Positions 8,779-15,559 of a DNA stretch of 64,000 nt are shown here, piece by piece. Both the position numbers and the translations under genes were made by a program. The notes beneath the pieces are model-generated. The model had not been told where the DNA came from. It did no database searches and saw only the letters and a program-made list of their open reading frames with translations. Every line of letters begins with the position of its first letter. Position 1 is the first letter of the stretch. Origin of the DNA: an uncultured Clostridia bacterium (GTDB lineage Bacteria > Bacillota > Clostridia > Christensenellales > UBA1750); the NCBI GenBank assembly GCA_904393115.1, contig CAJFMX010000003.1, positions 62,001 to 126,000 on the forward strand, in the 5' to 3' direction.

Positions 8779-9627
8779 ATGCCTTACGTTTCGACAATGG
8801 AGATTTACCAGGATGGCCTGCAGAAGGGATATGGCACGCCCATGTTCAACTGCATCAACTACGAGATGATCCGCTGGGCCATCGAGGCCGCGGAGGAGGT
8901 CGGCATGCCCGTGCTCATCGGCCACTTCTACGGCTTTGAGACGAACATGGACCCCGCGGTGGCCGAGATGGTGACCAAGTACTACGCCTCCAAGGTCAAG
9001 GTGCCCGTCGCGTTCCACCTGGACCACTGCCCCACGGCCGAGATCTGCATCAGCCGCATGAAGCACTTCGACTCCGTGATGATCGACGGCTCGCACTACG
9101 ACTTTGAGGAGAACGTCCGCCTGACCAAGGAGGTCGCCGACATCGCGCACAAGATGGGCATCGTCGTCGAGGCGGAGCTGGGCAAGGTCGGCAACGCCGG
9201 CAACGCCGCGGACGTCAACAACCCCGACACATATACGGACGTGCAGCAGGCCGTGGAGTTCGTCGAGCGCACGGGCTGCGATTCCCTGGCCATCGCCATC
9301 GGCAATGCGCACGGAAACTACGTCGCCAAGCCCAACCTGGCCTTTGACCGCCTGCGCGAGCTGCGCGCCGCGCTCGATCTTCCCCTGGTGCTGCACGGCG
9401 GAAGCGGCATCCCGGACGACCAGTTCGGCCGCTGCGCCGCGGAGGGCATGAGCAAGTTCAACATCTTCACGGAATACAATATGACGCTCTCCAACGCCAT
9501 GAAGGCTTCGCTGGATCGGCAGAACAAGGGCGGCCTGCAGGTGCTCTGCGACTGCAAGGAGGCCTGCAAGGAGCTCGTGCGCCACAAGATTCGCATCGTC
9601 AACCCGAAGGGACTGCGGGTGGTGTAA
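8779..9627 (+). CDS. class II (zinc) fructose-bisphosphate-type aldolase
   Basis: A 282-residue aldolase that should cleave a ketose bisphosphate or phosphate to dihydroxyacetone phosphate and an aldehyde. Asp82 and His83 in AFHLDHC are the catalytic Asp and a zinc ligand; DGSHYDFEEN, EAELGKVG (Glu133), IGNAHG and LHGGSG carry the rest of the site. It leads a cluster with a GNAT gene, a PfkB sugar kinase and a fucose/arabinose-isomerase relative, an isomerase-kinase-aldolase set. The true sugar may therefore not be fructose (tagatose, ribulose or deoxy-sugar derivatives are possible). Start chosen after GGGGGAGGGG. Confidence 0.85.
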   Translation: MPYVSTMEIYQDGLQKGYGTPMFNCINYEMIRWAIEAAEEVGMPVLIGHFYGFETNMDPAVAEMVTKYYASKVKVPVAFHLDHCPTAEICISRMKHFDSVMIDGSHYDFEENVRLTKEVADIAHKMGIVVEAELGKVGNAGNAADVNNPDTYTDVQQAVEFVERTGCDSLAIAIGNAHGNYVAKPNLAFDRLRELRAALDLPLVLHGGSGIPDDQFGRCAAEGMSKFNIFTEYNMTLSNAMKASLDRQNKGGLQVLCDCKEACKELVRHKIRIVNPKGLRVV

Positions 9628-10200
9628 ATGAAAAACACGTTCACCGGGAAGCTCGTGCGCCTGCGCGCGTTTGAGCCCGAGGACCTCGCCCTGTTCGAGG
9701 CGGAAGATAAAAACCGCGACACGGAAAAGGATCGTTGCGACTACATGATCCAGCTTCCGCGCGCGGCCTGGAAGCTGCGGGAGGACTTCCCCAGCCGCCT
9801 AAGGCGCGAGGGCGAGATGGAGACCTTCCGCTTCATGATCGAGGACCTGGAGGGCAACACCGTCGGTTCCATCAACGCGCACGACGTGGACGCGCGCATG
9901 GGCACGTTCAGCTACGGCCTGGGCATCTACGAGCCGTATCGCCGCAGGGGATACGCGCGGGAGGCCATCCTGCTGCTGCTCCGGTTCTACTTCCTGGAGC
10001 TGCGGATGCACAAGTGCAACACCGCGGCCTATTCCTTCAACGAAGCGTCCATCGGGCTGCACCGGAGCCTGGGCTTTGTGGAGGAGGGGCGCCTGCGGGA
10101 GTCCGTCTACACAAAGGGGCGCTACTTCGACGACGTGTGCTTCGGCATGACGCGCGAAGAGTTCCTCGAAAAATACAGCGAATTTGCTCAGGAGGGGTGA
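9628..10200 (+). CDS. GNAT acetyltransferase, RimJ/RimL type
   Basis: A 190-residue acetyl-CoA-dependent N-acetyltransferase. It opens GKLVRLRAFEPEDLALFEAE, typical of the RimJ/RimL/SpeG branch. Motif A is YEPYRRRGYAREAILLLLRF, followed by HKCNTAAYSFNEASIGLHRSLGF and EGRLRESVYTKGRYFD. Its ATG directly follows the aldolase TAA, so they share an operon. The substrate is unknown, and a link to the sugar enzymes around it is only positional. Confidence 0.85.
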   Translation: MKNTFTGKLVRLRAFEPEDLALFEAEDKNRDTEKDRCDYMIQLPRAAWKLREDFPSRLRREGEMETFRFMIEDLEGNTVGSINAHDVDARMGTFSYGLGIYEPYRRRGYAREAILLLLRFYFLELRMHKCNTAAYSFNEASIGLHRSLGFVEEGRLRESVYTKGRYFDDVCFGMTREEFLEKYSEFAQEG

Positions 10201-10207
10201 AGCACCC

Positions 10208-11161
10208 GTGAAGAGGGATTTGATCGCGTACGGAACCCCGTTCATGGATAATCTCGTTCACATCGACCACCTGCCCACGAAAAAGGACGAGGGCGCGCGC
10301 ATTTTGCAGACGAGCTGGCAGGGCGGCGGCAAGGTCTCCTCGGCGCTGACGGCCTTTGGCCAGCTCGGCGGGGCCTCGTCCATGCTGGGCGTGGTCGGCG
10401 CGGACAGCTATGGCGACTTCCTGCTCCGCGACTACGCACGCTACGACGTCGACACCAGCCATATGGTCCGCGACGGCGTCAACTCCTTTTCCCTCGTCCT
10501 CTCGGACGAGGTGACGCACGGCCGCAACATCATCGGCCGGCCGGGAACGACGCGCCGGTACGCGCTGGAGGACATCGACGAGGACTTTGTGCGGCAGCAC
10601 CACGTGCTGCACCTGGAGAACGCCGACCCCGTCTCCCACCGGCTGGCGGCCATCATGCGGGAGAACGGCGGCATCGTCTGCTTTGACGGCGACGGCTATT
10701 CTGACGCGACGCAGGCCATGCTGCCCGAGATCGACGTATTCATCGGCTCGGAGTTCTACTACAACAAGCTCTTTGGGGAGAGCGAGGAGTACGAGAAAAA
10801 CCTCAGCGCGGTCCGCGCGCGCGGGCCGAAGGTCGTGGTCTTCACCCTGGGCGACAAGGGCTCCGTCGTCGCCTGGGAGGACGGCTGGTCGTTTGCGCCC
10901 GGGTTCAAGGTCCCGGTCGTGGACACGCTCGGCGCGGGCGACGTCTACCACGGCGGCTATATCTTCGCCATGATGCAGGGCAAGCGCCCGGACGAGTGCG
11001 CGCGCTTTGCCAACGCCGTGGCGGCCATCAAGTGCACGGGGATCGGCGGCCGCGCCGGCACGCCGAACCTGGAAATGGTCGAGCAGTTCCTGGAGACGGG
11101 GACGTTCGACCGCAGCCTCATCGAGGAAAAGACAAAGCTCTACGCCAACTTCGGCGTCTAA
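10208..11161 (+). CDS. PfkB-family carbohydrate kinase
   Basis: A 317-residue ribokinase-like kinase. It starts MKRDLIAYGTPFMDNLVHID and has the glycine-rich signature WQGGGKVSSALTAFGQLG. The second signature, VVDTLGAGDVYHGGYIFA, carries the catalytic Asp and the anion hole. GTG at 10208 is set by GGAGGGG at 10191-10197. Together with the aldolase and isomerase neighbours it should phosphorylate the ketose made by the isomerase. The precise sugar cannot be read from sequence. Confidence 0.88.
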   Translation: MKRDLIAYGTPFMDNLVHIDHLPTKKDEGARILQTSWQGGGKVSSALTAFGQLGGASSMLGVVGADSYGDFLLRDYARYDVDTSHMVRDGVNSFSLVLSDEVTHGRNIIGRPGTTRRYALEDIDEDFVRQHHVLHLENADPVSHRLAAIMRENGGIVCFDGDGYSDATQAMLPEIDVFIGSEFYYNKLFGESEEYEKNLSAVRARGPKVVVFTLGDKGSVVAWEDGWSFAPGFKVPVVDTLGAGDVYHGGYIFAMMQGKRPDECARFANAVAAIKCTGIGGRAGTPNLEMVEQFLETGTFDRSLIEEKTKLYANFGV

Positions 11162-11186
11162 AACAGAAAAAAACGGAGGGGTGTAC

Positions 11187-12578
11187 ATGGAAAAGTTCGT
11201 AAAGATCGGCATCGTGCCCATCAAGCGCGGCTTCACGGACATGGTCAGCGCGCTGGAGCAGAAGGACCTCTTCCTGAAGAAATGTCATCAGATCGCGCCC
11301 GAGGCGGTGGATCTGTGCGATTTGGAGGGCGTGCTGCCTGAGGGCATCCTCTACGACGCGAGCCAGCTGGACGCGGTGTGCGACTTCCTGCACGCGCAGA
11401 AGGCCGACGCGATCTTCATGCCGCACTGCGACTTCGGGTGCGAGGAGGTCGTCGGGCGCCTGGGCGCGCGGATGAAGCTGCCCGTGCTCGTCTGGGGCAA
11501 CCGCGACCCGCTGCCCGTGCCCGGCCAGCGCGACCGCGACACCCAGTGCGGCACGCTCGCCTCGACCAAGTGCCTGCAGCGCTACAAGGTGCCCTTCTCC
11601 TACATCATCAACAGCGACGTGGACGGCGAGATGTTCCGCAAGGGCTTTGTGGACTTCTGCGCGGTCGCGGCCGTGGCCAAGAAGGCGCGCGGCATGCGCA
11701 TCCTGCAGGTCGGCTCTCGCCCGCAGCCGTTCCTTTCCGTCATCTACAACGAGGACGAGCTGCTGCGCAAGTTCGGCATCGAGATCACGCCCTACTCCTC
11801 CGCGGTGCTCGCCAACGACGTCAAGAAGATCCTGGAAACGCGCGCCGACGAGGTCGACGAGGGCGTCCGCCTCTACGCGGAGAAGGTCGACGTCTCCAAG
11901 ATGCCGGTCGAAAGCCAGCGCGCGCAGCAGGCGCTCAAGCTCGCCATCCTGGACAAGGTCGTTTCGTCCAAGTCCGACGGCGTGGCCCTGGAGTGCTGGA
12001 CCGTGCTCGGCCAGGCCATCGGCGTGGGCGGCTGCCAGGTGATCGGCATGCTGGCGGACCTGGGCATCCCCTGCGCGTGCGAGACGGACGTGCTGGGCGC
12101 CATCTCCGCGGTGCTGCTCAAGGCCGCGACGCTCGGCCGCGAGCCCATCTTCTTTGCGGACATCACCGTGCGCCATGCCAACGACGACAACACGGAGCTC
12201 CTCTGGCACTGCGGACCGTTCCCGGTGTCCCTGGCGCATCCGAACGCAAAGCCCGCGATCGCCCCGGGCGGCCAGGGCCAGTTTGAGCTGCACAACGGCG
12301 CGGTGACCATCTGCCGCATGGACGCGCTGGAGGGCAAGTACACCCTCATGAGCGGCCAGGGCACGGCGGTGGACGGACCGGCAAAGGGCGGCACCTACGT
12401 CTGGGTCAAGGTCAGCGATTGGGAGAAGTGGGAGGAGAAGCTCGTCTTCGGCCCCTACATCCACCACGTGGCCGGCGCGTTTGGCTCCTACAGCCAGATC
12501 CTCAGCGAGGCCTGCAAGTACATTGGCGAGGTGGAGCCCGATCCCATGGACCCGGTCAGCCGCGTCCTGGGAAAGTGA
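11187..12578 (+). CDS. L-fucose/L-arabinose isomerase-family protein
   Basis: A 463-residue protein beginning MEKFVKIGIVPIKRGFTDMV. The layout matches the FucI/AraA fold: an N-terminal Rossmann-like part with MPHCDFGCEEVVGRL, then VLVWGNRDP, a middle domain with MRILQVGSRPQPFLSV and YNEDELLRKFGIEI, and a C-terminal sugar-binding part with EPIFFADITVRHANDDN, WHCGPFP and HHVAGAFG. FucI/AraA enzymes interconvert aldoses and ketoses with a divalent metal. It follows the PfkB gene by 25 bases with GGAGGGG upstream. It completes the isomerase-kinase-aldolase set; the natural aldose is uncertain. Confidence 0.82.
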   Translation: MEKFVKIGIVPIKRGFTDMVSALEQKDLFLKKCHQIAPEAVDLCDLEGVLPEGILYDASQLDAVCDFLHAQKADAIFMPHCDFGCEEVVGRLGARMKLPVLVWGNRDPLPVPGQRDRDTQCGTLASTKCLQRYKVPFSYIINSDVDGEMFRKGFVDFCAVAAVAKKARGMRILQVGSRPQPFLSVIYNEDELLRKFGIEITPYSSAVLANDVKKILETRADEVDEGVRLYAEKVDVSKMPVESQRAQQALKLAILDKVVSSKSDGVALECWTVLGQAIGVGGCQVIGMLADLGIPCACETDVLGAISAVLLKAATLGREPIFFADITVRHANDDNTELLWHCGPFPVSLAHPNAKPAIAPGGQGQFELHNGAVTICRMDALEGKYTLMSGQGTAVDGPAKGGTYVWVKVSDWEKWEEKLVFGPYIHHVAGAFGSYSQILSEACKYIGEVEPDPMDPVSRVLGK

Positions 12579-12624
12579 ACCGGATTCCGGTAAAGGGGCC
12601 GGCTTCCGGTAAACATGTTGTAAC

Positions 12625-12668
12625 AAAAGCCCCGCGGCGGGTTCCGCGCCTGCCGCAGGGCTTTTTTT
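12625..12668 (+). terminator. Rho-independent terminator after the sugar operon
   Basis: AAAGCCC and CGGCGGG pair with CCTGCCG and AGGGCTTT around a short loop; a T run follows. Confidence 0.85.
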
Positions 12669-12681
12669 CGCGCCGGGTGTC

Positions 12682-12690
12682 TGGTATAAT
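12682..12690 (+). promoter_or_regulatory. extended -10 promoter for the lar genes
   Basis: TG-G-TATAAT at 12682-12690, just 22 bases before the larE start. No good -35 is seen; the TGn extension may compensate. The same TGGTATAAT box occurs at three other sites in this window. Confidence 0.6.
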
Positions 12691-12711
12691 GATCGCAAAG
12701 GAGGACTTGCG

Positions 12712-13512
12712 GTGGACGAAGAAAGACGACTCCTCGCATGGCTGAAGGAAAAGGGCCGCGTCGCGCTGGCCTTCTCCGGCGGGGTGGATTCAACGTATTT
12801 GCTCTCTGTCGCGCTGGAGGCCCTGGGCCGGGAGAACGTGCTGCCCATGCTCGTGCAGGCGCAGCTCCACTCCCGCCGGGAGGGGAGCGAGGCGCGGGAA
12901 TACGCCGCGAAATTGGGCGCAGCGCTCCAGATTTTGCCCATGGACATCGCGGACGTGCCGGGCCTTGTGGAGAACCCGCCCGACCGCTGCTACATCTGCA
13001 AGCGGGCGCTCTTTGCCAGGATGGAGCAGGAGGCCCGGGCGCGCGGCTTCGGCGTGATCCTGGACGGCACAAACGCCGACGACGTGGGCGACTACCGCCC
13101 GGGGATGCGCGCCCTCGCGGAACTGGGCGTGCAGAGCCCGCTCAAGGAGCTGGGCTTTACCAAGGCGTGCATCCGCCGCCTCTCCGCCGCGCGCGGCCTG
13201 CCCACGGCGGAAAAGCCCGCGCTGGCGTGCCTGGCCACGCGCATTCCCTTTGGCACGCGCCTGGATGCGGAGACCATGCGCCGCATCGACGATGCGGAGA
13301 CGCGCCTGATGGCGCTGGGCTTTGCCCAGGTCCGCGTCCGCGCGCACGGCGGCGTTGCGCGCATCGAGGTGCCCAAGGACCGGATTCCGGAGGCCGCGGC
13401 GCGCGCGCAGGAGGTGGCCGAGGCGGTCCGCGCCTGCGGATTCGACTTTGCGGCCCTGGACCTGGACGGGTATAAGATGGGTTCCCTGAACCTGCATGTG
13501 GGGGAGAAATGA
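12712..13512 (+). CDS. larE: ATP-dependent sacrificial sulfur transferase LarE
   Basis: A 266-residue PP-loop protein that adenylates the carboxylates of the nickel-pincer precursor and turns them into thiocarboxylates, in the single-Cys form donating its own sulfur. The PP-loop is FSGGVDSTYLL (residues 21-31). Cys173 in KPALACLATRIPFG matches the sacrificial Cys (Cys176 in Lactiplantibacillus plantarum LarE). DRCYICKRALF and DGTNADDVGDYRPG are typical. GTG start at 12712, with AAGGAGG six bases upstream. The stop overlaps larB. LarA itself is not in the window. Confidence 0.92.
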   Translation: MDEERRLLAWLKEKGRVALAFSGGVDSTYLLSVALEALGRENVLPMLVQAQLHSRREGSEAREYAAKLGAALQILPMDIADVPGLVENPPDRCYICKRALFARMEQEARARGFGVILDGTNADDVGDYRPGMRALAELGVQSPLKELGFTKACIRRLSAARGLPTAEKPALACLATRIPFGTRLDAETMRRIDDAETRLMALGFAQVRVRAHGGVARIEVPKDRIPEAAARAQEVAEAVRACGFDFAALDLDGYKMGSLNLHVGEK

Positions 13513-14273
13513 TGGAAATTCGAGAGATTTTGGGCAAGGTCCGCGCGGGCGAGATGAGCGTGGAGGACGCGATCATCCAGATGCGGCTGGAGCCCTTTGA
13601 GGACCTGGGATACGCGCGCGTGGACCACCACCGCGCCCTGCGCCAGGGCGTGGCCGAGGTCATCTACTGCGCGGGCAAGACCGCGGAGCAGACGCGCGGC
13701 ATCGCCCAGGCCATGCTCCGCCGCGGCGCGGAGAACATCCTGCTCACGCGCGTGCGGCCCGAGCACTATGCGGCCGTGCGCGACCTGGACGAGGCCGTGG
13801 AGTATCACGAGGCGGCGCGGATCGTCGTGGTGCGGCGGCGTCCCGTGGCCATGCCGGAGACGCACATCTGCGTCGTCACCGCGGGGACGAGCGACCTGCC
13901 CGTCGCCGAGGAGGCGGCCATCACCGCCGAGGTCCTGGGCAACCGCGTGGACCGCGTCTACGACGCGGGCGTGGCGGGCCTGCACCGCCTGCTCGCCAGC
14001 GCGGAAACGCTCATGCGCGCCAATGCACTGGTGGTCGTCGCGGGCATGGAGGGCGCGCTGCCCTCGGTCGTGGGCGGGCTCGTGGACCGGCCGGTCATCG
14101 CGGTGCCGACCTCCGTCGGCTACGGCGCGAACTTCGGCGGGCTCTCCGCGCTGCTCACGATGCTCAACTCCTGCGCCAGCGGCATCTCCGTCGTCAACAT
14201 CGACAACGGCTTTGGCGCGGGCTACATCGCCTCCCAGATCAATCACACCGGTTTCGTCCCGGGAAATGTATAA
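13509..14273 (+). CDS. larB: nickel-pincer cofactor biosynthesis protein LarB
   Basis: A 254-residue protein (or 253 if the second, adjacent ATG at 13512 is used). LarB carboxylates and hydrolyses nicotinic acid adenine dinucleotide to give the dicarboxylated mononucleotide. The N-terminal part (LEPFEDLGYARVDHHRALRQG) is LarB-specific. The C-terminal half resembles AIR carboxylase PurE: VTAGTSDLPVAEEAAITAEVLG, the RVYDAGVAGLHRL segment, VVVAGMEGALPSVVGGL and PVIAVPTSVGYGANFGGLSAL. ATGA overlap with larE shows coupling. Confidence 0.93.
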   Translation: MMEIREILGKVRAGEMSVEDAIIQMRLEPFEDLGYARVDHHRALRQGVAEVIYCAGKTAEQTRGIAQAMLRRGAENILLTRVRPEHYAAVRDLDEAVEYHEAARIVVVRRRPVAMPETHICVVTAGTSDLPVAEEAAITAEVLGNRVDRVYDAGVAGLHRLLASAETLMRANALVVVAGMEGALPSVVGGLVDRPVIAVPTSVGYGANFGGLSALLTMLNSCASGISVVNIDNGFGAGYIASQINHTGFVPGNV

Positions 14274-14299
14274 AAATCAGGACAGCGAGGAAAACAAAC

Positions 14300-15115
14300 A
14301 TGAAAATTCTCTATTTGGACTGCTTCTCCGGCATCAGTGGAGACATGACCATGGGCGCGCTGCTCGACGCGGGCGGCGACGCCGAGGCCCTGAAGCGGGA
14401 CCTGGCCAAGCTCGGCCTGGGCGACGCCTTCCACCTGCACATCCACAAGGCCCTCAAAAACGGCGTGATGTGCACGCACGTGGACGTCGCGACGGACCAC
14501 GTGCACGGCGACCACGAGCACGACCACGGCCATGACCACGAGCACAGCCACGACCACGATCATGACCACGAGCACGACCACGGCCACGAGCACGTGCACC
14601 GCGGCCTGCACGACGTGCTGGCGGTGATCGACGGCAGCACCCTGGAGGAGGAGGTCAAGGAGACGGCGCGGCGCATCTTCCGCACGCTGGCCGAGGCGGA
14701 GGCCAAGATGCACGGCACGACCGTGGACGAGGTGCACTTCCACGAGGTCGGCGCCATCGACGCCATTGTGGACGTGGTCGGCGCCGCGATCCTGGTCCAC
14801 CAGCTCAAGCCGGACCGCATCCTCTGCTCCCGCATCAACGTGGGATCGGGGTATGTGCAGTGCGCGCACGGGCTCTTCCCCGTGCCGGCGCCGGCGGTTG
14901 CGGAGATCCTGCGCGGCAAGCCCTGGTTCATGGGCCCGGGCCGCGGGGAGCTGTGCACGCCCACGGGCGCGGCCATCGCCGCGACGCTGAGCGAGGAGTT
15001 CGGGCGCATGCCGGTTCTGGAGGTGGACGCCATTGGCTACGGCGCGGGCCAGCGCGAGATGGAGACGCTCAACGCCCTGCGCGTGATCGTGGGACACGAG
15101 TCAAAAAAAGCGTAG
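14300..15115 (+). CDS. larC: LarC nickel insertase, N-terminal part (frame 0)
   Basis: A 271-residue product if translation stops at the TAG at 15113. It starts MKILYLDCFSGISGDMTMGA, the LarC signature, and carries a His/Asp-rich stretch (about residues 68-100, HEHDHGHDHEHSHDHD) likely to store or bind nickel. HFHEVGAIDAIVDVVG and GRGELCTPTGAAIAAT are conserved. The rest of LarC continues in the -1 frame after an AAAAAAA slip site at 15103-15109, giving a 418-residue full protein. This layout is known for larC1/larC2 in L. plantarum. LarC uses CTP to insert nickel into the pincer nucleotide. Confidence 0.92.
   Translation: MKILYLDCFSGISGDMTMGALLDAGGDAEALKRDLAKLGLGDAFHLHIHKALKNGVMCTHVDVATDHVHGDHEHDHGHDHEHSHDHDHDHEHDHGHEHVHRGLHDVLAVIDGSTLEEEVKETARRIFRTLAEAEAKMHGTTVDEVHFHEVGAIDAIVDVVGAAILVHQLKPDRILCSRINVGSGYVQCAHGLFPVPAPAVAEILRGKPWFMGPGRGELCTPTGAAIAATLSEEFGRMPVLEVDAIGYGAGQREMETLNALRVIVGHESKKA
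15103..15109 (+). other. programmed -1 ribosomal frameshift site in larC
   Basis: The heptamer A-AAA-AAA is in phase with frame 0 (Lys-Lys codons at 15104-15109), four bases before the TAG stop. Slipping one base back joins frame 0 (GHES-KK) to SVAPEVTVLTANIDD in the -1 frame. A small hairpin CGGT/ACCG (15128-15139) lies downstream; no strong stimulator is obvious. Confidence 0.75.
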
Positions 15116-15555
15116 CCCCCGAGGTGACGGTGCTGACCGCGAACATCGACGACATGCCGGGAGAGGCCTTCGGCTACCTCCTGGAGCGGCTGATGGGCGC
15201 GGGCGCGCTGGACGTCGCCTTCCTGCCCATGACGATGAAGAAGAGCCGTCCGGGCGTGATGGTGCAGGTGGTCTCCCGCGTGGAGGACGAGGAGCGCATG
15301 GGACGGCTGCTCCTTGCGGAGTCCAGCACCTTGGGGGTTCGCCTTGCGCGGATGCGGCGCATGGTGCAGGAGAGGGAGTTTGTGCAGGTGCAGACGCCCT
15401 ATGGTCCCATCGACATGAAGGTTGCGCGGGATACGGGCCGCGCCTGCCCGGAGTACGAGCAGGCGGCTGCCCTCGCCCGGGAGGCGGGCGCGCCCTATCT
15501 TGCGGTGTACGAGGCCGCGATGCAGGCCTATCGAGAGCGGAAAAAGGAGGAATAG
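15109..15555 (+). CDS. larC: LarC nickel insertase, C-terminal part (-1 frame)
   Basis: Read by -1 frameshifting from 15109, giving 148 further residues of LarC. VTVLTANIDDMPGEAFGYLL, FLPMTMKKSRPGVMVQVVS and TLGVRLARMRRMVQ match the LarC C-terminal domain. An independent start at GTG 15124 is possible but has no ribosome site, so frameshifting is the better reading. A plain inactivating mutation is less likely because the break falls exactly on a slippery heptamer at the known LarC1/LarC2 boundary and both halves are otherwise intact. Five bases after its stop comes the GuaA-like gene. Confidence 0.85.
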   Translation, partial: SVAPEVTVLTANIDDMPGEAFGYLLERLMGAGALDVAFLPMTMKKSRPGVMVQVVSRVEDEERMGRLLLAESSTLGVRLARMRRMVQEREFVQVQTPYGPIDMKVARDTGRACPEYEQAAALAREAGAPYLAVYEAAMQAYRERKKEE

Positions 15556-15559
15556 CGGC

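Noticed and set aside
14300-15555. larC considered as a pseudogene broken by a frameshift
   Set aside because: The break is exactly at an in-phase slippery heptamer at the known LarC1/LarC2 junction, and both halves keep all conserved blocks.
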